DNA of 64,000 nucleotides from Microbacterium memoriense (GTDB taxonomy: Bacteria; Actinomycetota; Actinomycetes; Actinomycetales; Microbacteriaceae). Shown here piece after piece: positions 34,094 through 43,202 of the stretch (within the stretch, counting starts at the first letter, position 1; every line of letters begins with the position of its first letter). Under the pieces are notes generated by a model, which made no database searches, had not been told where the DNA came from, and saw nothing but the letters and a program-made list of their open reading frames with translations. The stretch spans positions 1 to 64,000 of the forward strand of contig NZ_JAODOR010000009.1 of the NCBI RefSeq assembly GCF_025398275.1. The letters are read 5' to 3'. The position numbers and the translations under genes were made by a program.

Positions 34094-35119
34094 ATGGATG
34101 CCGCTTCGCTGCCCCCGCTGCCCACCACCATCACGGTCACCGGCGCCGGAGGGCAGATCGGCTACGCGCTGCTGTTCCGCATCGCGTCGGGCGCGATGCT
34201 GGGACCCGACCGACCGGTGCGTCTGCGGCTGCTGGAGATCCCCCAGGGCCTGAAGGCCGCCGAGGGCACCGCGCTCGAGCTCCAGGATTGCGCGTTCCCG
34301 CTTCTGCAGGATGTCGAGATCACAGATGATCCGCGCGTCGCGTTCGATGGTGCGAACGTCGCGATGCTCGTCGGCGCGCGTCCCCGCTCGGCGGGGATGG
34401 AGCGCGCCGATCTGCTGGCCGCGAACGCCGGTATCTTCGGGCCGCAGGGGGCGGCGCTCGGCGACGTTGCCGCGGATGATGTGCGCATCGTCGTCGTCGG
34501 GAATCCCGCGAACACGAACGCGCTGATCGCCGCCGCGGCGGCCCCCGGCATCCCCTCGGACCGGTTCGGGGCCCTCACCCGCCTCGACCACGATCGCGCC
34601 GTCGCCCAACTGGCGGCGAAGCTCGCGGTGGCGCCCTCGGCGATCCGGGACCTCACGATCTGGGGCAACCACTCCGCAACGCAGTTCCCCGATGTCGCGC
34701 ACGCGACCGTCGACGGTCGACCCGCGCTCGACGCGCTGGCCGACGCCCTCGGCGGAGCAGCCCAGGCGGCCGCGTGGCTGGACGACGAGTTCGTGCCCCG
34801 CGTCGCGCAACGCGGGGCCGAGATCATCGCCGTCCGCGGCTCTTCCTCGGCGGCGTCCGCGGCCAACGCGGCGATCGCGCACATGCGTGACAGCATCCTC
34901 GGCACGCCGGCCGGCTCGACCTCGGCCGCCGTCGTCTCGCACGGTGAGTACGGCGTGCCCGAAGGTCTCGTCTCGTCCTTCCCGGTGACGAGCGACGGCT
35001 CCGGGTATCGGATCGTCGAGGGCCTCGAGCTCGACGCGCGCGGGCGCGGGCGTCTGGACGCGTCGGTCGCCGAACTCGTCGCAGAGCGGGATGCCGTGCG
35101 CGCGCTCGGCGCACTCTGA
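34094..35119 (+). CDS. mdh: malate dehydrogenase
   Basis: The 341-residue enzyme interconverts malate and oxaloacetate with [20 protein letters not shown] (17-33) is the dinucleotide loop. [20 protein letters not shown] with the mobile-loop Arg, GNPANTNA and the catalytic His in [11 protein letters not shown] are all present. The start ATG 34094 has TAGGCT 7 bases upstream and no Shine-Dalgarno sequence, so it looks leaderless. A sodium/proton antiporter gene begins 3 bases after its stop. Confidence 0.95.
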   Translation: MDAASLPPLPTTITVTGAGGQIGYALLFRIASGAMLGPDRPVRLRLLEIPQGLKAAEGTALELQDCAFPLLQDVEITDDPRVAFDGANVAMLVGARPRSAGMERADLLAANAGIFGPQGAALGDVAADDVRIVVVGNPANTNALIAAAAAPGIPSDRFGALTRLDHDRAVAQLAAKLAVAPSAIRDLTIWGNHSATQFPDVAHATVDGRPALDALADALGGAAQAAAWLDDEFVPRVAQRGAEIIAVRGSSSAASAANAAIAHMRDSILGTPAGSTSAAVVSHGEYGVPEGLVSSFPVTSDGSGYRIVEGLELDARGRGRLDASVAELVAERDAVRALGAL

Positions 35120-35122
35120 CCG

Positions 35123-36868
35123 ATGGATCTCCTGCTGGTCATCCTGCTCGGCGTGATCGCCGTCGCCGTCGTCACGGCGCTCGGTCAGCGCCTCGGTGTG
35201 GCCGGCCCGCTGTTGCTCGTCGCCCTGGGCCTCGGCGTCGGGCTGTTGCCGTTCGTGGACGTGCCCGAGATCGACCCGGAACTCATCCTCGTCGGCATCC
35301 TCCCGCCCCTCTTGTATGCGTCGGCCGTGCGGTTGCCGGCGATCGAGTTCCGCCGGGACCTCGCTCCCATCACGGGTCTCGCCGTCGTGCTGGTCGTCGT
35401 GACCGCGCTCATCCTGGGGTGGTTCTTCTCGCTTGTGATCCCCGGCGTCGAGTTCGCGCTCGGCGTCGCGCTCGGGGCGATCCTCTCCCCGACCGATGCC
35501 GTGGCGACCGGCATCGCCAAACGGCTCGGGATCTCGCCGCGGGTCACGACCATGCTCGAGGGCGAGAGCCTGCTGAACGATGCCACCGCGCTCGTGCTCC
35601 TGCGGACGGCGCTGCTGGCCGTGGTCGCCGGCACGTTCTCGTTCGGCGGTGCGGTGTTGAGCTTCCTCTGGGCCGTGTTCATCGCCCTGGTGATCGGGGC
35701 GGTCGTCGGCGTCCTCGCGCTGCGGCTGCGCTCATGGGTCGGCAGCTCGGGCGCCAGCACGGCGATCGGATTCACGGTGCCGTTCCTCGCGTACTTGCCG
35801 ACCGAGCATCTCAACGGATCGGGCCTGGTCGCGGCCGTCGTCGCCGGCATCGTCGCGGGGCAAGGCGCCCAGCGCTGGTTCACACCGGGGCAACGCCTGT
35901 CGGATGAAGTGAACTGGCGCACCGTCGAACTCGTGCTCGAGGGCGGGATCTTCCTGATCATGGGGCTCGAGCTCGACCAGATCGTGGAAGACGTCCTCGC
36001 CCGCCACGAAGGCATCGTGTCCCCCACGCTCGTCGCGCTGGCCGCGCTGTTGATCGTGCTCGTCGTGCGGGCGGCCTACGTGGCGTTCCTTCTCTGGGCC
36101 GGTCGGGCGCGCCGGCACGGCACCGATCGCGCCCGGTTCGAAGAGTTCGACGCCCGATTGGACTCCTTCGCGGAGAACGGTTTCCCCTCGCGCGGGGGAC
36201 CCGGTTCGCCGGTTCGCGCACAGCCCTCCCCGGAGCGGATCGAGCGCCGCACCGGCCTCATGCGCCGGCGGGTGGCGCGCGCTCTGGCAGATATCGACTA
36301 CTACCAGGCCTCACCCCTCGGCTGGAAACACGGTTCGATCATCGTGTGGGCCGGGATGCGTGGTGTCGTCACCCTCGCTGCGGCACAGACGATTCCCCGG
36401 TCGGTCGAGGAGCGGCCGACCCTCATCTACATCGCGTTCCTCGTGGCGCTCGTGAGCCTCATGCTCCAGGGGCTCACCCTGCCCTGGGTCGTGCGGAAGC
36501 TCCGACTCGACCGTGGCGATGAGTCGGCGGACGACCACGACGAGAAGGACCGCCTGGAGGAACAGCTGCGCGCAGCCGCGGCATCCGCCCTCGACGACCC
36601 CGCGCTCAGGCGTCGCGATGGCACGGCTTTCGATTCAGACCTCGTCGAACGGATGCGGCAGCGCTACGCGCAGCCGATCACAGAGGAGTTTTCCGTCGGC
36701 GCGCAGGACATGCTCGAACTGCGCATCGCAATCATCGAAGCCATGCGCACACGGTTGGACACGCTGAGTTCGGGCGGGACGTTCAGCACCCGGTCGCTCC
36801 GGCACAGCCTCGCCGAGCTCGATGCCCACCAGTTGAGCACCGAGTTGCGGCTGCGCGAAGACGACTGA
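35123..36868 (+). CDS. CPA1-type Na+/H+ antiporter
   Basis: A 581-residue protein with about 12 helices in residues 1-420: SPTDAVATGIAKRLGI and EGESLLNDATALVL carry the conserved ion-binding Asp residues of CPA1 exchangers. A cytoplasmic loop (about 335-390) and a hydrophilic tail of about 110 residues follow. It should exchange Na+ for H+ for pH and salt control. It is three bases downstream of mdh, so the two are co-transcribed. Confidence 0.92.
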   Translation: MDLLLVILLGVIAVAVVTALGQRLGVAGPLLLVALGLGVGLLPFVDVPEIDPELILVGILPPLLYASAVRLPAIEFRRDLAPITGLAVVLVVVTALILGWFFSLVIPGVEFALGVALGAILSPTDAVATGIAKRLGISPRVTTMLEGESLLNDATALVLLRTALLAVVAGTFSFGGAVLSFLWAVFIALVIGAVVGVLALRLRSWVGSSGASTAIGFTVPFLAYLPTEHLNGSGLVAAVVAGIVAGQGAQRWFTPGQRLSDEVNWRTVELVLEGGIFLIMGLELDQIVEDVLARHEGIVSPTLVALAALLIVLVVRAAYVAFLLWAGRARRHGTDRARFEEFDARLDSFAENGFPSRGGPGSPVRAQPSPERIERRTGLMRRRVARALADIDYYQASPLGWKHGSIIVWAGMRGVVTLAAAQTIPRSVEERPTLIYIAFLVALVSLMLQGLTLPWVVRKLRLDRGDESADDHDEKDRLEEQLRAAAASALDDPALRRRDGTAFDSDLVERMRQRYAQPITEEFSVGAQDMLELRIAIIEAMRTRLDTLSSGGTFSTRSLRHSLAELDAHQLSTELRLREDD

Positions 36869-37023
36869 GCGGGACGTCGGCGCTGCTGATGCGCAACCCG
36901 CGGCGCCCGCGGCACACGCACACCGGGCAGCTTCTGTCGCCACCAGGGGGCTCACGCGACAATTGCGGCCCGCAATGATCGCGGGGACCTGTGACAATGG
37001 ATCATCCCGACGAAGGAGCCTGC

Positions 37024-37449
37024 ATGTCGATGCCAGCTGACGACGACCGCGCACCCGCCGACTACGCCGAGTCGGTGTCCCTGCCGACCCTCACCGAAGC
37101 CGTGCCGGTCATCGTGTCGGGCACCGATTGGTGGGCCGCCCGCCCCGCCGGGTCACGGCTCGTCGGCCTGGTCGTCGCCCGCGACGATCTGCCGAGCGTG
37201 ATCGCCCAGCGCGATGCGCTCGCCGACTTCGGGGTGCCGATCGAAGGCTTCCGGCATCCCGCGCCCGAAACCGGCGAAAGCTGGGCAGAGCGACTCACCC
37301 GACTGTTCGGGCGGCTCGAGTCGGGCGATGTCGTCGTCGTCGCCGACAAGCACGCACTCGGGCGCACGGTCGACGAGGAGTCTCGCACGATCGCCGAGCT
37401 GCGCCGCCGCGGCGTCATCGTGAAGGTGCTCGGCCATACCCGCGCCTGA
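37024..37449 (+). CDS. serine-recombinase-like catalytic-fold protein without active-site residues
   Basis: The 141-residue protein starts at ATG 37024 (GAAGGAG upstream). Residues about 45-140 follow the resolvase N-terminal pattern: SRLVGLVVARDDLPSVIAQRDALADFGV (GYARVSTxxQ...LDAQ in resolvases), then GDVVVVADKHALGRTVDE (KLDRLGRD) and ELRRRGVIVKVL. The nucleophilic Ser is absent and the KLDR Asp-Arg pair reads His-Ala. There is no C-terminal DNA-binding domain. It cannot act as a recombinase and may be a domesticated binding or regulatory protein. Confidence 0.75.
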   Translation: MSMPADDDRAPADYAESVSLPTLTEAVPVIVSGTDWWAARPAGSRLVGLVVARDDLPSVIAQRDALADFGVPIEGFRHPAPETGESWAERLTRLFGRLESGDVVVVADKHALGRTVDEESRTIAELRRRGVIVKVLGHTRA

Positions 37450-37503
37450 GCGTGCTCGCCTGCGCGAGCCCTCGGCCCATCGCTGAACCACACCGGGCGC
37501 GAC

Positions 37504-37535
37504 GAAGGCGCCCACCGATCTCGGTGAGCGCCTTC
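37504..37535. terminator. bidirectional hairpin terminator
   Basis: Stem GAAGGCGC/GCGCCTTC with an inner CACCGA/TCGGTG stem, one C-A mismatch and a 2-base loop. It separates the convergent recombinase-like gene and the WXG100-like gene that ends the 21-kb cluster. Confidence 0.85.
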
Positions 37536-37565
37536 GGGTGAGACTCGCTCGGAGAGCGGAAAGCC

Positions 37566-37862
37566 TCAGGAGCCGAGCTGGCTGGCGAGCTGCTCGTCCG
37601 TGGACTGCAGAGCCTGAGCGGCCTTCTCGAGGAAGGATGCCATGCCCTCGATGCCCTGAACGGTCTTGGTCGCGCCGGTGGTGAACTCGGTGTACGACGA
37701 GTCGAAGGCGCCGGAGGCGCGCGTCGTGGTGAAACCGTCCTGGACGAGCTGGGCCACGAGCTGACGCAGGCGCTGCAGGGTCGCCTCGAGCTCGCCCTGG
37801 CCGTCGCGCAGGCGTCCGGCGGCACCGCTCATCTGGTCATAGGTGACATTCAAATTGGCCAT
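37566..37862 (-). CDS. WXG100-like small secreted protein
   Basis: The 98-residue protein is a two-helix hairpin of ESAT-6 size: helix 1 about residues 5-42, helix 2 about 52-95. The turn reads VQDGFTTTRASGAF rather than W-x-G, with Phe in place of Trp, a variant common in actinobacteria outside mycobacteria. It ends the large minus-strand cluster, 106 bases downstream of the EccC gene, and should be that ATPase's substrate or regulator. GAAGGGGG lies upstream of ATG 37862. Confidence 0.88.
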   Translation of the reverse strand: MANLNVTYDQMSGAAGRLRDGQGELEATLQRLRQLVAQLVQDGFTTTRASGAFDSSYTEFTTGATKTVQGIEGMASFLEKAAQALQSTDEQLASQLGS

Positions 37863-37968
37863 GAGGGCCCCCTTCATCTGGCCCGGCAATGTGCCGGGAG
37901 GTCTGTTGTGATTACGACGATATGCGGAGCCGGCGAAGAAACCCATGGGGAGAACTCCCCATGACCCC

Positions 37969-40900
37969 TCATGCCTCCCCGATCAGCGGGAATTGGATGC
38001 GGACGGTCTTGCCGCGGTGCGCCAGGATGCCGCGACCCACCGGCAGCTCTCCTCGCACCAAGCGCGGGAACGGGGTCTTCAGCACGACCTCGCCGTCGAT
38101 CGTCTCCGGTTGGAGGACGACGCCGCGACGGGCCGCCTTGATCTCACCGAGCAGGCCGAAGTTGCTGGTCCACTCCGAGATCTCGCCAACGACGACGAAG
38201 AACACCTCGCCGCGACCGGCGCGCTTGACGAGACTCGACAACGTCATCTCAACGATCGAGGTCGCGAATTCACCGATCCCTTCCAGCACCACGATCGGCA
38301 CCGGCCCGCCGTCGGCGACCTTGTCGGCCGCCTCGTCCGCGGCGGAGAGCACGGCCATCGCGGCAGATCCGGCATCCGCCGTCGCCGTCCACTCCAGCGC
38401 CGTGAAGACGGGAGAGCGCCGGTCACCGAGATAGAACGCGGCGGCATCGGGATGCGCGCGGCGGGTCTGCACCGCAATCGCGGCCGCCGCGTTACTGCGA
38501 CCCGCCCCGGGCGTGCCGGCCACGATGAACGTGCCGGTCGGCTCGATGCCGAAAGGCCCGAGGTCGAGGTCGGACAATCCGATCGCGACGCCGCTCGGCG
38601 TCGTGGCGGGGAGCTCCTCGACGCGGTATTCGGTAGGCAACGACCGGATGCCGGGCGCTTCGGCCGTGCCGCGACGCCGCATAGCCTCGGCCATCCGGTC
38701 GATCGCGGTGGCCTGCTCCTTCGTGCTCGCGGTCCCCCCGATCACGGCGATCTGCGCTTCGTGGTCATCGATGATCGCGCGGCCCGGTACCGCCGTGGGC
38801 CCGAGGATGTCGCGGGGAACACCGAGCATCGCGTACGCGTCTTCGTCGCTCATCCGCAGCACGATGCGGCGCTGGATCGTCGCCTGTAGCGACGTCGGCA
38901 CACTCTGGCCGCGGTCGGCGGTGAGGGCGACGTGGATGCCGAGGCCACGGCCGTCGGTGAGCACCTGCTGGAACAGGCGATAGGTGTCAGCCCGTCCGGG
39001 GACGCCCTCGAACGCGGTCCGGAATGCGGCGAAACCATCTACCAGCAGCAGGATGCGCGGTTCGTCGGGTGCACCGGCCAGCATCCGGTACTCGGTGAGG
39101 GTCGACGCCCCGGCGGCGGCGTACGTGTCGCCCCGGCGGTCGAGTTCGACCCGCAGCATGCCGAACAACCGCTCGATGCGTTCGGTGTCATCGCCCGAGA
39201 TCACGGCGCCGACGTGCGGCAGCGACTCGAGCATGCGGAGCGCGCCGGTGGCGGCATCCAGTCCGTAGACGTGGACGGGGCCACCGCGCGGAGTGATGCC
39301 GGCCGAGACGCCGAGCGTACGGAGCGCGACGCTCTTGCCGGAGCCACCCGTGCCGTAGATCGCGAGGTGTCCCTCGGTGTCGGGTTCGAAGAAGAACGGC
39401 ACCTGGTCTTGGCGCTCGGGCACGTCCACGACGCCCATGACGAGCCGCGCGTCGGTGCGCTGGGTGAGCTTGGTCTGGTCGAACGTCGTCGCGAGCTCGT
39501 CGAGCCACGGGCGTCGGGGCGCGCCGATCCGGGCGAGCTCGGCCGCGTCGACGAAGCGCGCCACGAGCAGCTGCTGGTCGTTGGGGCCGAGGTCCTCGGT
39601 GTCGCTGGAGACTTCGCCGGTGTCGGGGCTCTGCCACGCGGGGGCGTCGCCCAGACGGAACGGACGCACCTCGACCGTGGCTTCGGGCTCGGCTCGCAGG
39701 CTCCACCCGCCGGCGTAGGCGGACTGGAACAGGCTCATCCGCCCGGGGCCGGTCTTGGCGATGCCGCGACCGGGGATCCCCGGGTCGAACAGGGCGGCTT
39801 CCTTCGAGCCGATGACGTCGTCACTGTCGGTCTCGTCGGCCATCCGCAGCGCGACGCGCAGGTTCGTGTTGGCGCGCAGATTGTCCTTGATGACACCCGC
39901 GGGCCGCTGGGTCGCCATGATGAGGTGGATGCCGAGGGATCGCCCGCGCTGGGCGATGTCGACGACACCGTCGACGAACTCCGGCACCTCTTTCGCGAGC
40001 GCCGCGAACTCATCGATCACGAGGACGAGCGCGGGCGGGGTGTCGGGGTCGGCGGCCTTCTCGAGCTCGAGGAGGTCTTTCGCCTTCTTGCGGTTGAAGA
40101 GGTGCTCGCGGTGGTGGAGCTCGGCGCGGAGGCTCGTGAGGGCACGGCGCACGAGGTGCGGGCTCAGGTCGGTCACGAGTCCCACGCAGTGCGGCAGGCT
40201 CACGCAATCGGCGAACGCCGATCCGCCCTTGTAGTCGACGAAGAGGAACGTGACCCGCTCGGGGCTGTACTCGGCGGCCATACCGAGCACCCACGCCTGC
40301 AGGAACTCGCTCTTGCCCGAACCGGTCGTGCCGCCGACGAGCGCGTGCGGACCCTGTTGGCGGAGGTCGAGGTGCAGCGCGCCTTGCGCGCCCTGACCGA
40401 CGAGCGCGCGGAGCTTCGGCTGGTAGCCGGAGCCCGAACGTGTCGCGCGAATCGACGCATTTTGGGTCCACCGGTCGATCACGGCATCGGCGCTCGTGGC
40501 CATTTCGGACCCGAGGAGCTGCAGGAGCGGGATCGTGCGGGGGACGTCGCCGGCATCCTCCGCGACATCGCCGATGTCGGTCAGGCGGGCGAGGGCCCGT
40601 GCGACGACGCCGAACCGGGCGGCGTCGAGAGCCTCGACCCGCAGTGGCGCGACGCTCGTGCCGAGACGGACGAAGTGCGCGCTCGCGGGGGCATCGGCGG
40701 GCGCCTCGACCCAGGTGCGGCACGCGGCGGGGAGAGCGGCGGCGCTCTGCGCAATCCACACGGGAAGGATGCCGGTGCCCGCGGCCCGCTCGCTGAGCTG
40801 GATGAGTCGGCCGCGGTCGACGGCGGCATCCGGGGTGATCACGACGACGACCGCGGGAAGCGGTACGTCGTCGCGCGAACCGCGGGACTCCCCCACTTCG

Positions 40901-42426
40901 GCGCCGGCGGACGTCGCGGAATCCGTCGCCTTCAGCGCACGCAATCGCTGCTGCGCCTTGCTCCGGGAATCGACGAGTTCTTCGAGCTGCGCCAACAACC
41001 GCGACGCCGTGGCGGCGTTGTCGGCGACCGGCACCGTGCCGAGCATGTCTTCGGCGGCCCACACGTGCGGGAGCCACTTCAGGTCACCGAGTTCGGTCTT
41101 CGAGTTCGGACCGACGAACGCGACGATCCGGACGTCCGCGGGTGCATGCAGTCCCGCTGTTTGCGCGATGAGCGCGCGCCCGAGGTCGGAGACCCGAGCG
41201 CTATCGCCGGCGAGACCGAGCGCGCCGGCCTCGGCGAGCGATTCCAGGATCGGCACGTCATCGACCGTGCGGAACTCCGCGACGGTCTCGTCGAGGCGCT
41301 CGACGTACTCCGGGATGGCCGCATCGCGCTGGGCGGACTCGGCGACGGTGTTGCGGCTCGGGGCGGTGCCGTCGCCGAGTCGCACGTGCAGGAACGACCA
41401 GTGTTCCGGTCGCCGCGTCCACACCAGCGGACCGGCCGCCAGCGCGTCGGCGCACACGGGATCGAGCTCGGGCACCTCGGCCCGGCGCACGTCGTGCTCG
41501 GCGGCGCGCTCCGATTCGAGTCGGGAGCGGAGGCGGGTGATCTGCTGTTCGAAGCGCGCCTTCGCGGCCTTCAGCTGTGCGCGGGCTTGCAGGCGGCTCG
41601 TGAGCCAGGTGCCGAGCATGAGGAGGGGCGAGGCGGCCACGAACACGAGCGACATCGTCGACCCCGTGACCTGGAAGAGGACGAGGCCCATGATCGCCGG
41701 CGCGATCATGGCAAGCCACGGGAAAACCTGCGGCTGGCTCGGGCTCGGGAGGTCGGTACCGGGCAGCTCCTCCCCGAGATAGCGGGCTTCGACGCGCGGC
41801 GAGCGCACGAATCGCACCTGACGCCAGGTCGCGGGAGCAGCGGTGGCCGTGTCGGTGCGGGCGACGATCCGCAGGCGGGTGTCGCCGAGGGCCGCATCGA
41901 TGCGACCGTCGGTCGCGGTGAGATAGGTGACGGGGGCCCCGCCGACGAGGATCCCGTTGGCGGAGTTCAGGTCGACGAGTTCGACGCGGCCCTGGCCGAT
42001 CTCGAGGCGCGCATGCCGTTTGGAAACGAGCGGGTCATCGAGCACGACGTCGCAGTCCGGATCGCGACCGATCGTGATGACGCCGCGATCGAGGGAGATC
42101 ACGGTTCCCGCGCCGGGACCCGACACGATCGTCACCTCACCGAGCGCATGGCGCGGTTGATAGTCCGCCGGGACGACGCGGATGGCCGAGCCCGCGCCCA
42201 ATTGCACGTGCGAGATCGTCGCCTCGGCGTCGAGGACCTCCCCGGCGCCCTGGGCGATCGTGCCGAACGCCTCGAGGGTCACTTCCGTGCCGACGCTCCC
42301 TCCGCCGCGCGGGTCGTTCTCGACGAGCGTGCGGGCAAGGTCTCCGACCGTGGCGTCGGCGTCGGCGGTGATGACGACGTCCTCGGCGTCTCCGCCACTC
42401 CTCACGAGCGTCGTGCGTAGCTTCAT
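37969..42426 (-). CDS. eccC: FHA-EccC type VII secretion ATPase (FtsK/SpoIIIE)
   Basis: A 1485-residue motor protein. An N-terminal ubiquitin-like segment (1-85) is followed by an FHA domain (about 92-165, IGRDPDCDVVLDD...SKRHARLEI...NSANG), two membrane helices (about 238-285) and three FtsK-type ATPase domains. Domain 1 has Walker A GGTTGSGKSEF (about 700) and VLVIDEFAAL. Domain 2 has YGTGGSGKSVA (about 1027). Domain 3 has AGTPGAGRSN (about 1307), with Arg for the Walker Lys. FHA fusion ties secretion to threonine phosphorylation. Start overlaps the upstream gene (ATGA). Confidence 0.95.
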   Translation of the reverse strand: MKLRTTLVRSGGDAEDVVITADADATVGDLARTLVENDPRGGGSVGTEVTLEAFGTIAQGAGEVLDAEATISHVQLGAGSAIRVVPADYQPRHALGEVTIVSGPGAGTVISLDRGVITIGRDPDCDVVLDDPLVSKRHARLEIGQGRVELVDLNSANGILVGGAPVTYLTATDGRIDAALGDTRLRIVARTDTATAAPATWRQVRFVRSPRVEARYLGEELPGTDLPSPSQPQVFPWLAMIAPAIMGLVLFQVTGSTMSLVFVAASPLLMLGTWLTSRLQARAQLKAAKARFEQQITRLRSRLESERAAEHDVRRAEVPELDPVCADALAAGPLVWTRRPEHWSFLHVRLGDGTAPSRNTVAESAQRDAAIPEYVERLDETVAEFRTVDDVPILESLAEAGALGLAGDSARVSDLGRALIAQTAGLHAPADVRIVAFVGPNSKTELGDLKWLPHVWAAEDMLGTVPVADNAATASRLLAQLEELVDSRSKAQQRLRALKATDSATSAGAEVGESRGSRDDVPLPAVVVVITPDAAVDRGRLIQLSERAAGTGILPVWIAQSAAALPAACRTWVEAPADAPASAHFVRLGTSVAPLRVEALDAARFGVVARALARLTDIGDVAEDAGDVPRTIPLLQLLGSEMATSADAVIDRWTQNASIRATRSGSGYQPKLRALVGQGAQGALHLDLRQQGPHALVGGTTGSGKSEFLQAWVLGMAAEYSPERVTFLFVDYKGGSAFADCVSLPHCVGLVTDLSPHLVRRALTSLRAELHHREHLFNRKKAKDLLELEKAADPDTPPALVLVIDEFAALAKEVPEFVDGVVDIAQRGRSLGIHLIMATQRPAGVIKDNLRANTNLRVALRMADETDSDDVIGSKEAALFDPGIPGRGIAKTGPGRMSLFQSAYAGGWSLRAEPEATVEVRPFRLGDAPAWQSPDTGEVSSDTEDLGPNDQQLLVARFVDAAELARIGAPRRPWLDELATTFDQTKLTQRTDARLVMGVVDVPERQDQVPFFFEPDTEGHLAIYGTGGSGKSVALRTLGVSAGITPRGGPVHVYGLDAATGALRMLESLPHVGAVISGDDTERIERLFGMLRVELDRRGDTYAAAGASTLTEYRMLAGAPDEPRILLLVDGFAAFRTAFEGVPGRADTYRLFQQVLTDGRGLGIHVALTADRGQSVPTSLQATIQRRIVLRMSDEDAYAMLGVPRDILGPTAVPGRAIIDDHEAQIAVIGGTASTKEQATAIDRMAEAMRRRGTAEAPGIRSLPTEYRVEELPATTPSGVAIGLSDLDLGPFGIEPTGTFIVAGTPGAGRSNAAAAIAVQTRRAHPDAAAFYLGDRRSPVFTALEWTATADAGSAAMAVLSAADEAADKVADGGPVPIVVLEGIGEFATSIVEMTLSSLVKRAGRGEVFFVVVGEISEWTSNFGLLGEIKAARRGVVLQPETIDGEVVLKTPFPRLVRGELPVGRGILAHRGKTVRIQFPLIGEA

Positions 42427-43202
42427 GCATCGTCCTTCGGGCGATCGGCCGCGTCGGCGGATGCAGCATCCGCGACGCCGGGACTATCGAGCAGGGCGAG
42501 ATCGTCGCGCGTGACGACTCGGGAAGCGACAGCGTGCTCGACGAGGCGCACGCGACGGTTGGTCGCCGATGCGGTGACCCCACCGCGGAGCCCCGGCACG
42601 CCCTGGCGGTCGAGCTTGTCGCAGACATTGTCGAGCTTGCGGTTGAAGCGTGTGAGGGTCCAACCGAGCCGCTCGGCGGCCCGCGCAGACGTCGGCAGTT
42701 CACTCATCCCGGTTCCCTCTCGGCGCAGCACCGGCTCGGCGAGCGCGACGATCAGCAGCTTCTGGCTGAGCGTCAGCGGCACCGATCCGATCGTCGATTC
42801 CCCATCGCCCAGGGCCTCGGGCCGGGTGTCGCGGAACGCGGGCTGGGGGGTGTGCACGGTCAACTCGTAGGTCGTCGGGCCGGCGCTGAAGACGACGGTC
42901 GTGACGCCGAAGACGATCGGCAGGCGTGCGCCCGGCGCGAGCTGCGCCTGCACCCGGCCGTCGGTGTCGGTGACGGTCGCCGAAAGCCGGCTGCCGATGT
43001 TCACGAGCCACCACAGATCGCCGGACTGCTCGATCGACAGGAAATGCCGGTGCAAGAACAGGTTGTCGTCGATCGACAGGTCACCCTCGCGGCCGATCGT
43101 GAAGCGGTCGCCCGGGGCCACCGTGAACAGCTCACCGGCGAACTCGATCGTGAGGGCAGGACTCTCCGCGCGCGGGGGCATGGTCTCGTTCACGTCGGTC
43201 AC
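42423..43202 (-). CDS. FHA-like protein with C-terminal HTH-like domain
   Basis: The 259-residue protein starts at GTG 43202 overlapping the kinase stop. Residues about 15-110 form an FHA-like sandwich (FTIGREGDLSIDDNLFLHRHFLSIE), but the canonical Ser of the S-x-x-H motif is not obvious. The C-terminal half (TLSQKLLIVALAEPVL, then SARAAERLGWTLTRFNRKLDNVCDKLDRQGV) looks like a winged HTH. It could convert phosphorylation into transcriptional or protein-binding control. Confidence 0.85.
   Translation of the reverse strand: MTDVNETMPPRAESPALTIEFAGELFTVAPGDRFTIGREGDLSIDDNLFLHRHFLSIEQSGDLWWLVNIGSRLSATVTDTDGRVQAQLAPGARLPIVFGVTTVVFSAGPTTYELTVHTPQPAFRDTRPEALGDGESTIGSVPLTLSQKLLIVALAEPVLRREGTGMSELPTSARAAERLGWTLTRFNRKLDNVCDKLDRQGVPGLRGGVTASATNRRVRLVEHAVASRVVTRDDLALLDSPGVADAASADAADRPKDDA

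Noticed and set aside
38932..42420. Plus-strand open frame of over 1100 codons opposite eccC
   Set aside because: Same antisense artefact. No start signal or recognisable domain, whereas the minus strand encodes clear FHA and FtsK motifs.
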